Notes: generated by a model from the letters alone, not told the origin. Counted from the first letter of the stretch, positions 1 through 11,470 are shown. The stretch: DNA of 64,000 nucleotides from Cryptomeria japonica (GCF_030272615.1 NC_081409.1:531814291-531878290), one strand, 5' to 3'. Numbers and translations are program-made.

Positions 1-2066
1 TTGTCTTAATTTATTTGTGTGCAACACAACTGTCAATGGACTACATTCTTATCTATCAAACTGAGTTTGACTATAATTTTAACTGTGATCTCTATCTTTG
101 ATTGTAGACCTATGTTGTATTGTGCATTTATTTTAATGAAGGTTGTCTTCCATCTGACTATGTACGATGTTAAATATTGTCATGTCTATAGATTCATACT
201 TCCTACAAGCTTCATAGTGCATTGTTGGCCTACCAAAAGAATTTAGAGACTGTGTTTTCTATAATAAATCTTCTTCTCAGTAGCACTATCTAAGGGTCTA
301 CACTGTCTCACTCCAAACCCAAGACCTTTTGCATCATTGTTGTTGATAAAACTATGTTTTCATGGTACACTGCTTTAAACGTTGTCTCTTTTTCTCCCAT
401 TGTCATTTTATGAATTCATTTGTTTCTAAAACTATCTTAAGGCTCTTTACCTTTCACTGCCTTGGTTCTTCTTTGAAAATGAGTGTTTATCTTTCATTGA
501 ATTTCAAAATGGCATGGTTTCCTTTTATCCTTGTTTTTATCACTACATTTTCCACCTTTACTTATGATTATGACACTTAAAATGTCTCTTTTAGTAGCAA
601 GCTACACTAATAATCTTGTAGTTCTATTCTTTCATGAAATCTCTAACATTTTAGCAGTCTATGATCTTATTTAACGATAAAATATTACTAGAATTTTTTG
701 TCACCTTCTCTTAGAGGTGTTGTTAGTATTATATCTAAAAACCCTACTAATATACTTGATTTACTTATAATTGTATCTTGAAAATAAGCTCACAATCCTA
801 ATTTTGTAGAAAACTTTATTTTTCTTTAATGCTCACACAAGGTCACATCTATGTCCCTCTTGGCTGACTATCAAAACCCACTCTTCAAGTGTTATGAAAT
901 ATCAACATCTTATCAAAATTATGATATTCTTCCATTCATATTCTATTCTTGTCACTCATTATTAAGAAAAATATCTCTAAACCTTGTAAGACTATCATAA
1001 AGGCTGTCACTTTTTGATTTGTCATTGTTATGTCTTGTCTTTGGGTTGACCTAGAAGATACCTCTATGATCCTAGAATATACCTTTGTGATGGTGATTGT
1101 TGTAACTCTATCTTATATTGTTACATTGCCTTTGGATTAGATTTATGGCTTTGAGCATTTATTCTTTGAATGTGTTCTACTAGCATGACTCCTCTTTGTC
1201 AAAACCATTGTATTTCTTGTTAATGCTAATCTTGTTCCTTTTCATTGTCTACTCATTTGTAGGATGATTGCACTATTTTTGGTTCTTTTGATACTGATCT
1301 AGAGATCTTTATTATCTTTTGGGCACTCTGAACCTGTTATGACCTCAAGAAGAAAATTAAAACCTAAAGTGTTTCAAGGGGTGCTCTAAAGAATGTGTAC
1401 TAATGAGAATACCTACTATCATGTTGTGACCAAGGGCTAGGGCTTCTATGTTCCTCTTTTCATATTGGGAACTTATCATGACTTTCTCTTAAGATCAAAA
1501 TAAAAGATATTCTAAATATATGCAAATGGCCTGTTGGATTATTGGGGAGATTGTTTGATTTGGTTGTTCATTGCTGCTGCTAGGATATCTCATTTTCATT
1601 TATGTCAACATATTCTTGTGAGTTATTCTGGTGAGTTTGGGAAGAGTTTTTGGTTTGATTTTGTAGTTTTGTTATGTTGATCACTGTTTTGCAGAATCCG
1701 GTATTCCCTCTGGTATATTTCAGTGTGATTAGATCTTGTGCTGAGACTTTGGATTATTGTTTGGGATGATCTTGTGTATCTTTATTTCAAATTTTTTGTG
1801 ATTTGGTGCTCCGCAAGTTATCTTTCCTCGTGACAATTTCTGATTGGTTGTGTTCTTGAGCTTTTAGACGTTGATTGATGAAGATTTGAAAAGAGGAGTT
1901 GGCACAACTGTTCAGAATGATTATAACATGCTTGCTGGTGTTTCCTAGTCATGTCCTATTTGTTTTGGTGATTTCTTTGAATCGGTGATGATTTGCATGT
2001 TATGAGATATTTCTGGTAATGTAGCATGTTGCAGATGATCTTGGCAGGATTTCTGGTGGACGTAAT
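1..2066. other. AT-rich flank without recognisable genes
   Basis: No open frame here is longer than about 75 codons and none resembles a known protein or retrotransposon domain. The sequence is T-rich on the plus strand with no obvious tandem structure. It ends where the Copia-A LTR begins. The last five bases (2062-2066, GTAAT) would be the Copia-A target-site duplication, but the matching copy is not in the window. It may be very old repeat or intergenic DNA; nothing further can be said. Confidence 0.6.
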
Positions 2067-3780
2067 TGTTGAACACGATGTACCACTGAGATGGGGGTGA
2101 ATCAGTGGTTCCTGAATTATTTTCTTTTTAAACAACCTTGGAATATCGATTATCACCCTAAGCACTAAACAATTAAACTGGGAAGAAAAATGTGGCTATC
2201 AAAAGAGGCAAACACACAAATGCAACCCACAACACAAGATGTACAAGGAAAACCCAATATGGAAAAAACCTTGGTGAGAAATGTTGTTGGAGTCTACTAA
2301 TCCAATCCAACCTCACAAGTGAAATAATGGATTACAAAGATTTAGGGTACCAACCCAAGGACCACCAACCCCTACTGATTTAGGGCACCAACCCAAGGAG
2401 AACCAACCCCTGCACCAAGCTCTAACTCGGTGTTGTATAATGAAATAAAATTTAGATATAGTTATAGAACCTAGTTGTAAATGAGTTCTGCAACACCTGG
2501 ATAATGGATTTTTGCCAGTTAACAACCTCCTCTTCTTCACTGGTTCTCACACTGTCGATTATCAGATTACTCTATGATCACTCCCTAGTTTCTCTTAGCA
2601 TCTCTTATTTCTCCCTCACCCTCACACCACACTATGTCACTCTCAGATGCCCTCTTGATCAATCACACCTCATCGGTTAGCTTAATTGTTAGACTTGCAA
2701 CAATTTACTGGTTACTCTGTTTCTACTGATTATACCCTCTCACTGGTTTGCTTGCTAACTCACTCTACAACTTTCTTAGAATAAACTCTAAGGAAGATGA
2801 TCTTTCTCGTTACTCAAGCTCTCTTCTCTCTCACTCTTTGAATCAATCATCAACTAATTTTTGTCTCGATCTCACATATTTATCATCTAGGGTTCCCAAC
2901 AGGACAACATTCAATCAGTGTCGTGTTAGGCTTTACCTTCACCAATTTGATTCATACTGGATTTGATTTGATCTACTTTTCTAGAGAGATGATCTTCATG
3001 TCATCGATCAACACCACCAATGCGTCACATTCCAATGTGCATTTTCTATATCTGGAGGTCTGCACCATGCTTTTCTACATTTCTTTGTCTCACACCATTA
3101 ATGGTTCAACTATTTTCTTTAGCAAATGGGTACAAAGATCAGATCTTCTTGTAGGATAAGTTCAATTGATTTCTATCTTGTCTTCCTTGAGCCACAATCT
3201 TCTGGCATCCTCCCATGACTTGTAGGTTCTTCATAAAATTTGACATTCTTGCTAACTGTTACATCGATGCATACTTCACCGACCTATACATTATCACCAC
3301 TCGGCTTCCATCTTTCATCTTTGTCGAAATCCGCCTCTTCTTGGCTTGCTATGTCAGTTTGACATTCTTCATTGACCAAGATTGACTACCAGTTCAACTT
3401 GCCTTACCAGTATAAGCTAACTCTACCGGTGGGCCTTGATACCTACAAACCTCTTCTCTATCGGTGGTTCAACTTGGCCTTCCATAAAACATGTTGGTCC
3501 TACTACTCAGTTCATTTACCGACAACATTAATCTTCTCTGAATATACCAGTTTACATCCTTCAGTTCTTCTCTTGCTTGCTTTGTCTTGCTAGTGGTCCT
3601 GATTTATCGGTAGATGATGCATTTCATGTGTACTAGTAACTTACCTTCAATCTGCTTACATATATATGGATTAATATCATCATGTCTTACTTCTCCTATA
3701 CCAATCACCACTTCTTACTCATCGGTGACCATGCCAAACCAGTTGACATCAATGACAACTTAATACCAATAATGCCAACA
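2067..3780 (-). repeat. Copia-A 3' LTR
   Basis: The block begins TGTTGAACAC and ends GCCAACA, the TG...CA termini expected of an LTR, and is followed on the right by a pyrimidine-rich tract (polypurine on the element strand). Close to its left end is a short G run followed by TGAATCAG, the same arrangement as in the Copia-B and Copia-C LTRs. It also holds the GGAAAACCC...GGAAAAAACC module shared by those LTRs and several CGGT motifs. No second copy lies in the window, so the left boundary rests on analogy. Confidence 0.65.
2339..2414. repeat. Two tandem 38-bp units in the Copia-A LTR
   Basis: Units 2339-2376 and 2377-2414 both start GATTTAGGG and contain ACCAACCCAAGGA. They differ at about six positions by eye. 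This is a local duplication within the LTR. Confidence 0.85.
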
Positions 3781-3787
3781 ATCTCCC

Positions 3788-5292
3788 TGCAAATTTATAA
3801 TGCCAATAGCTAACAAGATGAGAGGGGGGGGGGGTGAATCATACAAACTTTATCTTCCATAAAATCAATAGATTCAACCTCGGTAACTTATACTTCAGCA
3901 ATATAACCAAAAACTGCTAAACATGCAAACTTATAAACACATAATCATCATAACATATATAACACCAGATTTAACGTGGAAACCCAAATAGGGAAAAAAC
4001 AAATGTGGGATTTCAGACCCACTAAGAAATATACTCTTCTAGAGTATGCTCGGTTAAAAGCAAATCTTGTTAAAGATTACAAACACATTGCTAGATGTGA
4101 CCCAGTTAAAGAATTTCCCTCAGATCTATTAGGATCTTCACTTTGTTAGAAGTGACCTTGTCAAAGGATTTCAAACACTCATTTAGAATGTCACCTTGCT
4201 AGAGGATTTACAAATAAGACTGTTAAGTCCACTCGGTTAAGAGATTTTCTGTCACTTACAAAATAACAGTAATAAAAATATATCTGCAACTTCACATCTA
4301 AAATGCTAAAGCAGATTCTTATTTACTCAAAATAATATTGTCATAGGACTTATCTTGTCCCTCTACTGGGCTCCCTACTCTTTTATTCAAACAGGTCTTC
4401 AAGCTTCTGTGCTCGGTAATCACTATGTAGCATCCTTGTGCTTACACTTGCCTGCATCCATTGTTTATCAACAATTTCTTATTTATAAACAATTTGCTAA
4501 CCACTGAATCTCCTTGATCACATTTCCCATGATCAATCTTAGCCATCGGATCTTCAATCTTGACTAGGTTCAATGTATCCTTTGATCTGAAAATGTTTTA
4601 CCTTGCCTAGGGACTTGCACTCTAGTCTTGGAACTTGCACAAGGTTATTGCAGTTCAATCAACGCTGTAGATCTTCCTGCCGATCTTCTATTGCCATAGA
4701 TCCTTAACAAACTTCATGCATGACATACCAATCATTTATACAACTCCAGCTCATCATTGTCCTTCATTAAATAATTCTTTTATCCATCCAATGCAATCTA
4801 TCATAACTCGGTTTCAACTCGGTAAATACTAAACTTTACTCGGTAGACATTCTACCTTCATTAACCAATATCGATAACCTTAGGGTTTACTGACTAGGTT
4901 CCTTAGGGTTTACCGACTAGGTTCTTTGCTCGGTGACAAAGTATAGTATTAACCTTACAATTAACAAAATATGTAGGATATCAAAACAATCTAAACATCA
5001 TGATCTCATCATTGTCTAACTCGGTAATAGTTGCCCATTGAATAACTTATTTCTCCTCTTTCTTATCACACTCTTTCTGTGTCTTTTACCGACATCTTAA
5101 TTCTCTTCAAATCAATCTTCTCAACATATGGCAACATCATACCGAATCAGAAAATCAATTTCTTGACATCAATGACAAAATAATGTTATAAAGATAGTTA
5201 TCATCCTTTTTCAGTTATATCAAATAATCTCCAACAACCTTCTCAATATCCTTAATGAATATCAACAATCTCCTTCTATTGAAATGCTAACA
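3788..5292 (-). repeat. Copia-B 3' LTR (1505 bp)
   Basis: It aligns over its whole length with 9989-11465. The plus-strand reading starts TGCAAATTTATAATGCC and ends GCTAACA. It has an 11-G run at 3824-3834, about nine CTCGGT hexamers, and a 23-bp tandem duplication at 4880-4925 that the other LTR lacks, which explains most of the length difference. Confidence 0.93.
4880..4925. repeat. 23-bp tandem duplication private to one LTR
   Basis: Units 4880-4902 and 4903-4925 both read TTAGGGTTTAC(T/C)GACTAGG plus a short tail. The Copia-B 5' LTR has a single unit near 11076, so the duplication arose after insertion or at reverse transcription. Confidence 0.88.
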
Positions 5293-5731
5293 ATCTCCCC
5301 CTTTGGCATTGATGGCAAAACCAACTTTTAAATGGTAATACCAACAAGATATTCAAATTGATTCGGATTCAGATTGCTGTTAGACTTCTCCTATTATCCT
5401 TGAGCTGTTAAAAATCATCTGAAGTCTTCTCCCTTTTGTAATCTTCTCCCCCTATTATTAGTCTTCTGTTATCTTCTTTATTTAGGATTTTACCATTTAG
5501 TCTTCTCCCCCTTTGACAACAATGCCGAAAAGTAAAAGAACTAAATCATGATATCTTCCTTTGTGAAGTGATTTGCCTTGCTATGTATCATCTTAGTCTT
5601 GGTTAGAGCAACTTGTCTCTATTCACTATTTCCTGCACACCTTTAGAAAACCTTCTAAAGTGTGTAAATCAACATCAATCCACACATAATATTCTGTAGA
5701 TTCATCGAATTGATGCTTTCACCAAACTCTG
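5293..5731 (-). promoter_or_regulatory. Copia-B polypurine tract and reiterated polypurine boxes
   Basis: Directly next to the 3' LTR the minus strand reads CCAAAGGGGGAGAT, the expected primer for plus-strand synthesis. Similar purine boxes recur at about 5445 and 5505, each with an AGGGGGAGAAGA-type core, the latter preceded by GTCAA. Extra polypurine tracts upstream of the 3' LTR have been described for Sireviruses. No coding sequence is visible between the pol stop and the LTR. Confidence 0.7.
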
Positions 5732-6394
5732 TCAGTGAGTAGAAGATAGGGGTAGGACCCCTAATTTGCTTCTGAGATATTCAAAAGTGTCCCTTGGTAG
5801 TGGCTTTGTGAAGATGTCTGCTAATTGCTCCTTTGAACTGATATATTCTAGCACAACTTTCTTCTCTTGAACTTCTTCTCTGAGATAATGATACTTAATA
5901 GAGATATGTTTTGTCTTAGAGTGCATTATTGGATTCTTTGAAATGTTAATGGCACTCATATTATCATAGAATATAGTTATTGGCTCAGTAACTTTCTCAT
6001 TTATACCTTCCAACAGTTGTTTGATCCATGCTATATTGGTACAATTCAATGCTGCAGCAACATATTCAGCTTCTTCTATTGACTGTGAAATACATCCTTG
6101 TTTCTTGCTAAGCCAACTTACTAGTCTTTCTCCCAAAAATAAAGCTCCACCTCTTGTGCTTTTCCTATCATCTATGTTGCCTGCCCAATCAGCATCAGTA
6201 TAAACTTTTAAATCAAAATCATTCCTCTTTTCATATACTAAGCCATAATCTTTAGTGCCTCTCAGGTATCTGAAAATTCTCTTGATTGTTGTCATATGGG
6301 TTTCCTTGGGATCTATAGAAAATCTTGCAACAATACCTACTGCATGTGCTATATCCGATCTACTATGCACAATAGATTGCAACTTCCCAATCAT
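5732..6394 (-). pseudogene. pol: Copia-B RNase H
   Basis: This is the C-terminal RNase H domain of copia pol, which degrades the RNA strand of the RNA/DNA hybrid during reverse transcription. An uninterrupted 220-codon frame carries the four expected acidic positions: Asp in YTDADWAG, Glu in EEAEY, Asp in FYDNMSAI and Asp in LADIFTKP. The C-terminal FTKPLP block typical of plant copia elements is present. It is the best preserved part of Copia-B. It is not an independent gene: upstream it joins the RT part through stops near 6400 and 6565. The frame ends about 440 bp before the 3' LTR. Confidence 0.92.
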
Positions 6395-7222
6395 AGATCA
6401 GTAAAGTGTCTCATCAACAGATGCAGATTCATCATTCTTTGATAGTTTATAGTTAGTAGTCATAGGAGTACTTACTAGTTTAGAATCCTCTATTCCAAAT
6501 TTCTTCAAGATTTCCTTTATGTACTTGGATTGAGTAATTAAAATCTCATCTTTCATTTGCAGTATCTATAAACCTATAAAATACTTTATCTCACCGATCA
6601 ATGACATCTCAAATTCTTTGTACATTTCATTTCTAAAATTCTTGCATAAGGAGTCATTACCACAAAAAATAATCTCAGCCATATTTGATATGGCTGAGAT
6701 CAGTATACCATTGTCCTCATCACTCTTCATGTACATGTTGTTGTTTTCACTTGTCCTTATAAAACCAATCTTGATTAAGTAAGAGTGCAGTCTCTCATAC
6801 CATGCTCTAGTTGCTTGTTTCAGTCCATATAAAGATTTGTTCAATTTACATACCTGATCTTTACTTTTGTCTTCAACAAATCCTTCAGGCTGTTCAATAT
6901 AAACTTCTTCTTCTAGTATACCATTCAAAAATGCAGATTTAACATCCATTTGATATACCTTGAAATTTTTGAAAGTAGCATATGCCAACAATGTTCTTAC
7001 TCCCTCAAGTCTAGCCACAGGTGCAAAAGTATCACCATAATCTATTCCTTCTTCTTGAGCATAACCTTTGTAAACTAGTCTTGCTTTGTTCTGAATGACC
7101 TCACCTTTTTCATTTAGCTTGTTTCTGAAAATCCACTTTGTATAGATTACATTTTTGTCCTTCGGTATTGGGATCAGTGTCCATGTGTCATTCTTCTTGA
7201 TTTGATCAATCTCTTCTATCAT
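6395..7222 (-). pseudogene. pol: Copia-B reverse transcriptase with destroyed active site
   Basis: This is RVT_2-type reverse transcriptase. Recognisable blocks are [59 protein letters not shown] and [13 protein letters not shown]. The first catalytic Asp (MDVKSAF) is present. Where YVDD should be, the frame instead reads SNMAEIIF, so both metal-binding aspartates are missing. At the DNA level this spot is a perfect 13-bp inverted repeat (6672-6700). A stop follows at 6566-6568 after FIGL, and another near 6400 separates it from RNase H. The product could not polymerise. Confidence 0.92.
6672..6700. repeat. Perfect 13-bp inverted repeat replacing the RT catalytic codons
   Basis: Arms ATCTCAGCCATAT (6672-6684) and ATATGGCTGAGAT (6688-6700) are separated by TTG. 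The right arm is the exact complement of the left. The repeat lies on the codons that should encode YVDD. Confidence 0.95.
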
Positions 7223-8420
7223 ATAATTTACCCAATCTTCACTGTTAAATGCCTCTTTTACTATTCTCGATTCAAATTTAGATATCAGACATGTGTTCTA
7301 TCTCAGTTTGTTCCATTTCATCACTGGATCATCCTTATCTCCTATAATCTGACTTGATGCATGATGTCTTCTAACATATTTGGCTAATATAGGCTCGAAA
7401 GGTTCTGTATGATCTTCTTCATCACTCTGTAACTAGAGATTATCTTCATTTTCTTCAACAACTTTCTCAGTAGGACTTCTTAGTTGAACATAAACAAATT
7501 CTTCATAATCTTCTGGTTCTTTCGAATTTCCTTCATCATTTCTTTCTGCAAATTCATCAATTTTCACATTTGCACTTTCTACTATTTTGTTAGATGATTT
7601 GATCAGACATTTAAATGCTTTACTTCTAGATGAATAACCAAGAAATGTTCCTTCTTCACTTTTCTGATCAAACTTTCCATTTCTATCATCTTTGTGAACA
7701 TAGCATCTACTTCCAAAGACTTTAAAATGACTTACATTAGGTTTCTTGTCATACTAGATCTCATATGGTGTCTTCATAGTTCCTTTCTTCAGTTGAACTC
7801 AGTTTAGGGTGTAAACTGTAGTGCTGATTGCTTCTCTCCAAAATGTTTCAGGTACCCTTTGTTTCTATCATCAGGGTTCTAGCACAATCCACAATTGATC
7901 TGTTTCTTCTCTTGGCTATCCCATTTTGCTGAGGTGTTCTCGGTGCAGATACTTGCCTTTTTATACCATGATCATTGGAGAATAAGTTAAATTCATCAAA
8001 AGTGAACTCTCCTCCTCTATCAGATCTAAGACATTTTAGTTGTCTTCCTATTTCATTTTCAACTCTTGCCTTGTACCATTTAAACATTTGAAAAGCTTCT
8101 GATTTTTCTTTTAAAAACATAACTGACATCATCCTTGAGTAATCATCCACAAATAATATGAAATATTTATCACCATAATAACTTTGAACTTTCATGGGAC
8201 CACAAAGATCAGTGTGTACTTGATCTAAAATTCCCTTAGAAGTGTAGGACTTACTTATAAAGCTTGATCTTGTCATCTTACCCATCTGGCATCCTTGGCA
8301 TATAGCATTCTCAAGTTTTTCAAGACTTGGTAGACCTCTTACTCGGTGCTTCTTACTTATTTTGATCAGATTATCAAAATTCACATGACAAAACCTTTTT
8401 ATGCCATAACCAGGTATCAT
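7223..8420 (-). pseudogene. pol: Copia-B integrase, catalytic Glu replaced by Lys
   Basis: This is copia integrase, which inserts the cDNA into the host genome. The 190-codon block at 7848-8420 has the zinc-finger cysteines (CQGC, residues 41-44), the first Asp (HTDLCGP, residue 71) and the second Asp (RSDRGGEF, residue 134). The glutamate expected after PQQNG is Lys 170. A frameshift at about 7855 moves the downstream part (WREA..., GSRCYVHKDD, FLGYSSRSKAFKC) into another frame, which continues with several stops to the RT at 7222. The stretch 7223-7500 is the variable acidic linker of copia pol. Confidence 0.9.
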
Positions 8421-9021
8421 CTATCTTAGCATAAAGACACTTGTTTCGAGTTGAGTCAAGATGAAATGTATTACTTTTTGTTTGTGTCCCGGTAGCAGCT
8501 AACTTTCCATGCTTGTCATGAACTTTGACAATTCCTTTCTGAAATTCTATTCGGTATCCTATATTGTTTAGTTGTACTACACTCAACAAATTGTATTTCA
8601 ATCCTTCAACCTAGTATACATCATCACATTTAGCATTTTCAAGAAGTGTTATAGATCTTTTACCTTTCAATGGACATGGTGCATCATTACCAAATCTTAC
8701 ATAGCCTCCATCATAGTCTTCTAATTTAACAAACTTGTGTTTATCACCTGTCATGTGATGTCAGCACCCACTATCTATGATCCAAGAATCATTATTATTT
8801 ATGTGAGATATTAGGTCTTTTTCTTCATACCTTTCTTCATCTAATCCATCTTTAATAGCCACATAAACAACTTCCTCAGTATTAGTTTCATCAGATTTAT
8901 CATCGTTGGATTCCTCATCAGCTACTAGGCATGTCTTTCTAGCTCTCCTTCTAAAGTCTCAGTGTCCTCTATATTGGTTGTGTTTCTACCTGTTATCACG
9001 GTATTCTTTCTTTTCACTAGA
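8421..9021 (-). pseudogene. pol: Copia-B aspartic protease and GAG pre-integrase region
   Basis: This region processes the polyprotein. The minus-strand reading contains the active-site block IIDSGC followed by HHMTGDKHKF, with an in-frame TGA between them (8758-8760), most simply an Arg CGA codon mutated to TGA. Downstream come GGYVRFGND, LKGKRSITL and VEGLKYNLLSV, the usual order from protease to the pre-integrase domain. The DSG triad is intact. Several other stops are present, at least one at 8611-8613. Confidence 0.85.
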
Positions 9022-9923
9022 TTATTTGTCAGGGTAGTTAGAATCCATATGTCCTATTTTATCACAATTGAAACATTTTAAAGGTAGCTTTCCTTTATAC
9101 TTACCTTTTCCTCTTGGTAACCTTCTGGCTAATAATGCTTCAAGCTCTTTTTGCTTCTTGATTTCCTCATACAGTTTGTGCACTTCTTCCATGTTCTTAC
9201 GAAATCTTTCACTTGCTCCACTATGATTCCCTTCAGAGTACTTACTCATTCTATCATTGTGATCATCAGATTCACCAATATGAAAAGAACTGAATGCACA
9301 TTCTACTTTATTTACCGAAGACCCACTGTTATCAAAATTACTTAACTCAAATGTATGTAGTTTACCAATAGTAGCATCCAAAGAAACTGGTATGTTAGGT
9401 CTAGACCTCAATTCATTGATTGCAGAGACTTGAATGGCATAAGCAGGTAGAAGGGTTCTCAACAACTTACTTGTTACATCATTTTCCTCAATAGTTCCTC
9501 CCGCTCCTTTAATTTGATTGACAGTCTCCTTTAACCTTGTACTGTATTAAGTTATGTTCTCACCTTCATTCATTCTCATGGATTCAAATTGTCCTCTTAG
9601 ACTATCTACTTTTTCTCTTTGGACATGTTCATCACTGCCATACACAGATATGAGCTTAGTCCACATTGCTTTTGCACCATTGCAGCCTTCTAGATCATTA
9701 AACTCCGAGTCGGTCATTGCTGATGTTATTTCAATCATAGCTTGAATGTGTGCTTGTTTTGCCTTTATCTCTTCCAAGGTCATTGGGTTGGTGCTTGGTG
9801 GTATGTAATCATTCTCCAAATAATATGTTGCATATTCTCCAATTCCTGATAAATGTAGCTTCATCCTTTTTGCCATGTGTAGAAACTTGACTTGTTCAGC
9901 TTTGTTGCATCCCTTTTATACAT
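9022..9923 (-). pseudogene. gag: Copia-B gag
   Basis: Gag forms the virus-like particle and binds RNA. I place the start at the minus-strand ATG at 9921-9923, since the reading MYKRDATKLNKSSFYTWQK resembles the start of plant copia Gag. A 1-nt deletion in an A run near 9875 then shifts the frame, and the conserved UBN2/Retrotran_gag region continues from 9876 (WTKLISVYG, VDSLRGQFESMRMNEGE). A TAA stop at 9547-9549 breaks it before a second block (LRTLLPAYAIQV). The zinc knuckle near 9060 reads CFNCDKIGHMDSNYP: the last cysteine of CX2CX4HX4C is Tyr. Confidence 0.9.
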
Positions 9924-9974
9924 CTTTCGATCTTTGCCTCAAGTACCTTTAAACTTTTTCTTCTAGAGTCCAAA

Positions 9975-9986
9975 GCTCTGATACCA
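9975..9986 (-). promoter_or_regulatory. Copia-B primer binding site
   Basis: The minus strand reads TGGTATCAGAGC two bases inside the 5' LTR. This 12-mer is the usual plant copia site complementary to the 3' end of initiator methionine tRNA. Confidence 0.93.
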
Positions 9987-9988
9987 AT

Positions 9989-11465
9989 TGTAAAGTTTTG
10001 ATGCCAATAGCTAACAAGATGAGAGGGGGGGTGAATCATACAAACTTTATCTTCCATAAAATCAACAGATTCAACCTCGGTAACTTATACTTTAGCAATA
10101 TAACCAAAAATTGCTAAACATGCAAACTTATAAACACATAATCATCATAACACATATAGCACCGGATTTAACATGGAAACCCAAATAGGGAAAAACCACT
10201 ATGGGATTTCAGACCCACTAAGAAATATACTCTTCTAGAGTATGCTCGGTTAAAATAAAATCCTGTTAAAGATTACAAACAGATTGCTAGATGTGACCCG
10301 GTTAAGGGATTTTTGTCAGATCTGTTAGGATCTTCACTTTGTTATAAGTGACCTTGTCAAAGGATTTCAAACACTCATTTAGAATGTCACCTTGCTAGAG
10401 GATTTACAAATAAGACTGTTAAGTCCACTCGGTTAAGAGATTTTCTGTCACTTACAAAATAACAGTAATAAAAATATATCTGCAACTTCACATCTAAAAT
10501 GCTAAAGTAGATTCTTATTTGCTCAAAACAATCTTGTCATAGGACTTATCTTGTCCCTTTGCTGGGCTCCCTACTCTATTATTCAAACAGGTCTTCAAGC
10601 TTCTATGCTTGGTAATCACTATGTAGCATCCTTGTGCTTACACTTTCCCGCATCCATTGTTTATCAACAATTTCTTATTTATAAACAATTTGCTAACCGC
10701 TGAATCTCCTTGATCACATTTCCCATGATCAATCTTAGCCATCAGATCTTCAATCTTGACTAGGTTCAATGTATCCTTCGATCTGAAAATGTTTTACATT
10801 GCCTAGGGACTTGCATTCCAGTCTTGAAACTTGCACAAGGTTATTGTTGTTCAATCAACGTTGTAGATCTTCCTGCCGATCTTCTATTGCCATAGATCCT
10901 TAACAAACTTCATGCATGACATACCAATCATTTATACAACTCCAGCTCATCATTGTCCTTCATTAGATAATGCTTTTATCCATCCAATGCGATCTTTCAT
11001 AACTCAGTTGCAACTCGGTAAATACTAAACTTTATTCGGTAGACATTCTGCCTTCATTAACGGATATCGATAACCTTAGGGTTTACTGACTAGGTTCTTT
11101 GCTCAGTGACAAAGTATATTATTAACCTTACAATTAACAACATATGTAGGATATCAAAACAATCTAAATATCATGATCTCATTATTGTCTAACTCGGTAG
11201 TAGTTGCCCATTGAATAACTTATTTCTTCCCTTTCTTATCACATTCTTTCTGTGTCTTTTATCGACATCTTAATTCTCTTCAAATCAATCTTCTCAAGAT
11301 ATGGAAACATCATACTGAATCAGAAAATCAATTTCTTGACATCAATGACAAAATAATGTTATAAAGATAGTTATCATCCTTTTTCAGCTATATCAAATAA
11401 TCTCCAACAACCTTCTCAATATCCTTAATGAATATCAACAATCTCCTTCTATTGAAATGCCAACA
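9989..11465 (-). repeat. Copia-B 5' LTR (1477 bp)
   Basis: Partner of 3788-5292. It starts TGTAAAGTTTTGATGCC and ends GCCAACA. The G run is seven bases (10025-10031) against eleven in the other LTR. Differences between the copies are scattered single substitutions plus the 23-bp unit missing here. Confidence 0.93.
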
Positions 11466-11470
11466 CTCCC

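Larger units (their letters stand above)
3788..11465 (-). mobile_element. Copia-B: complete-length Ty1/copia element
   Basis: The element has two LTRs (3788-5292 and 9989-11465), a primer binding site (9975-9986), a polypurine tract next to the 3' LTR, and remnants of gag, protease, integrase, reverse transcriptase and RNase H in copia order on the minus strand. The 5-bp duplication CTCCC flanks it (3783-3787 and 11466-11470). It lies exactly in the pyrimidine-rich tract beside the Copia-A 3' LTR. It cannot be autonomous: the RT catalytic motif is destroyed, the integrase glutamate is replaced, the last zinc-knuckle cysteine is lost, and there are several stops and at least two frameshifts. 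Confidence 0.93.
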
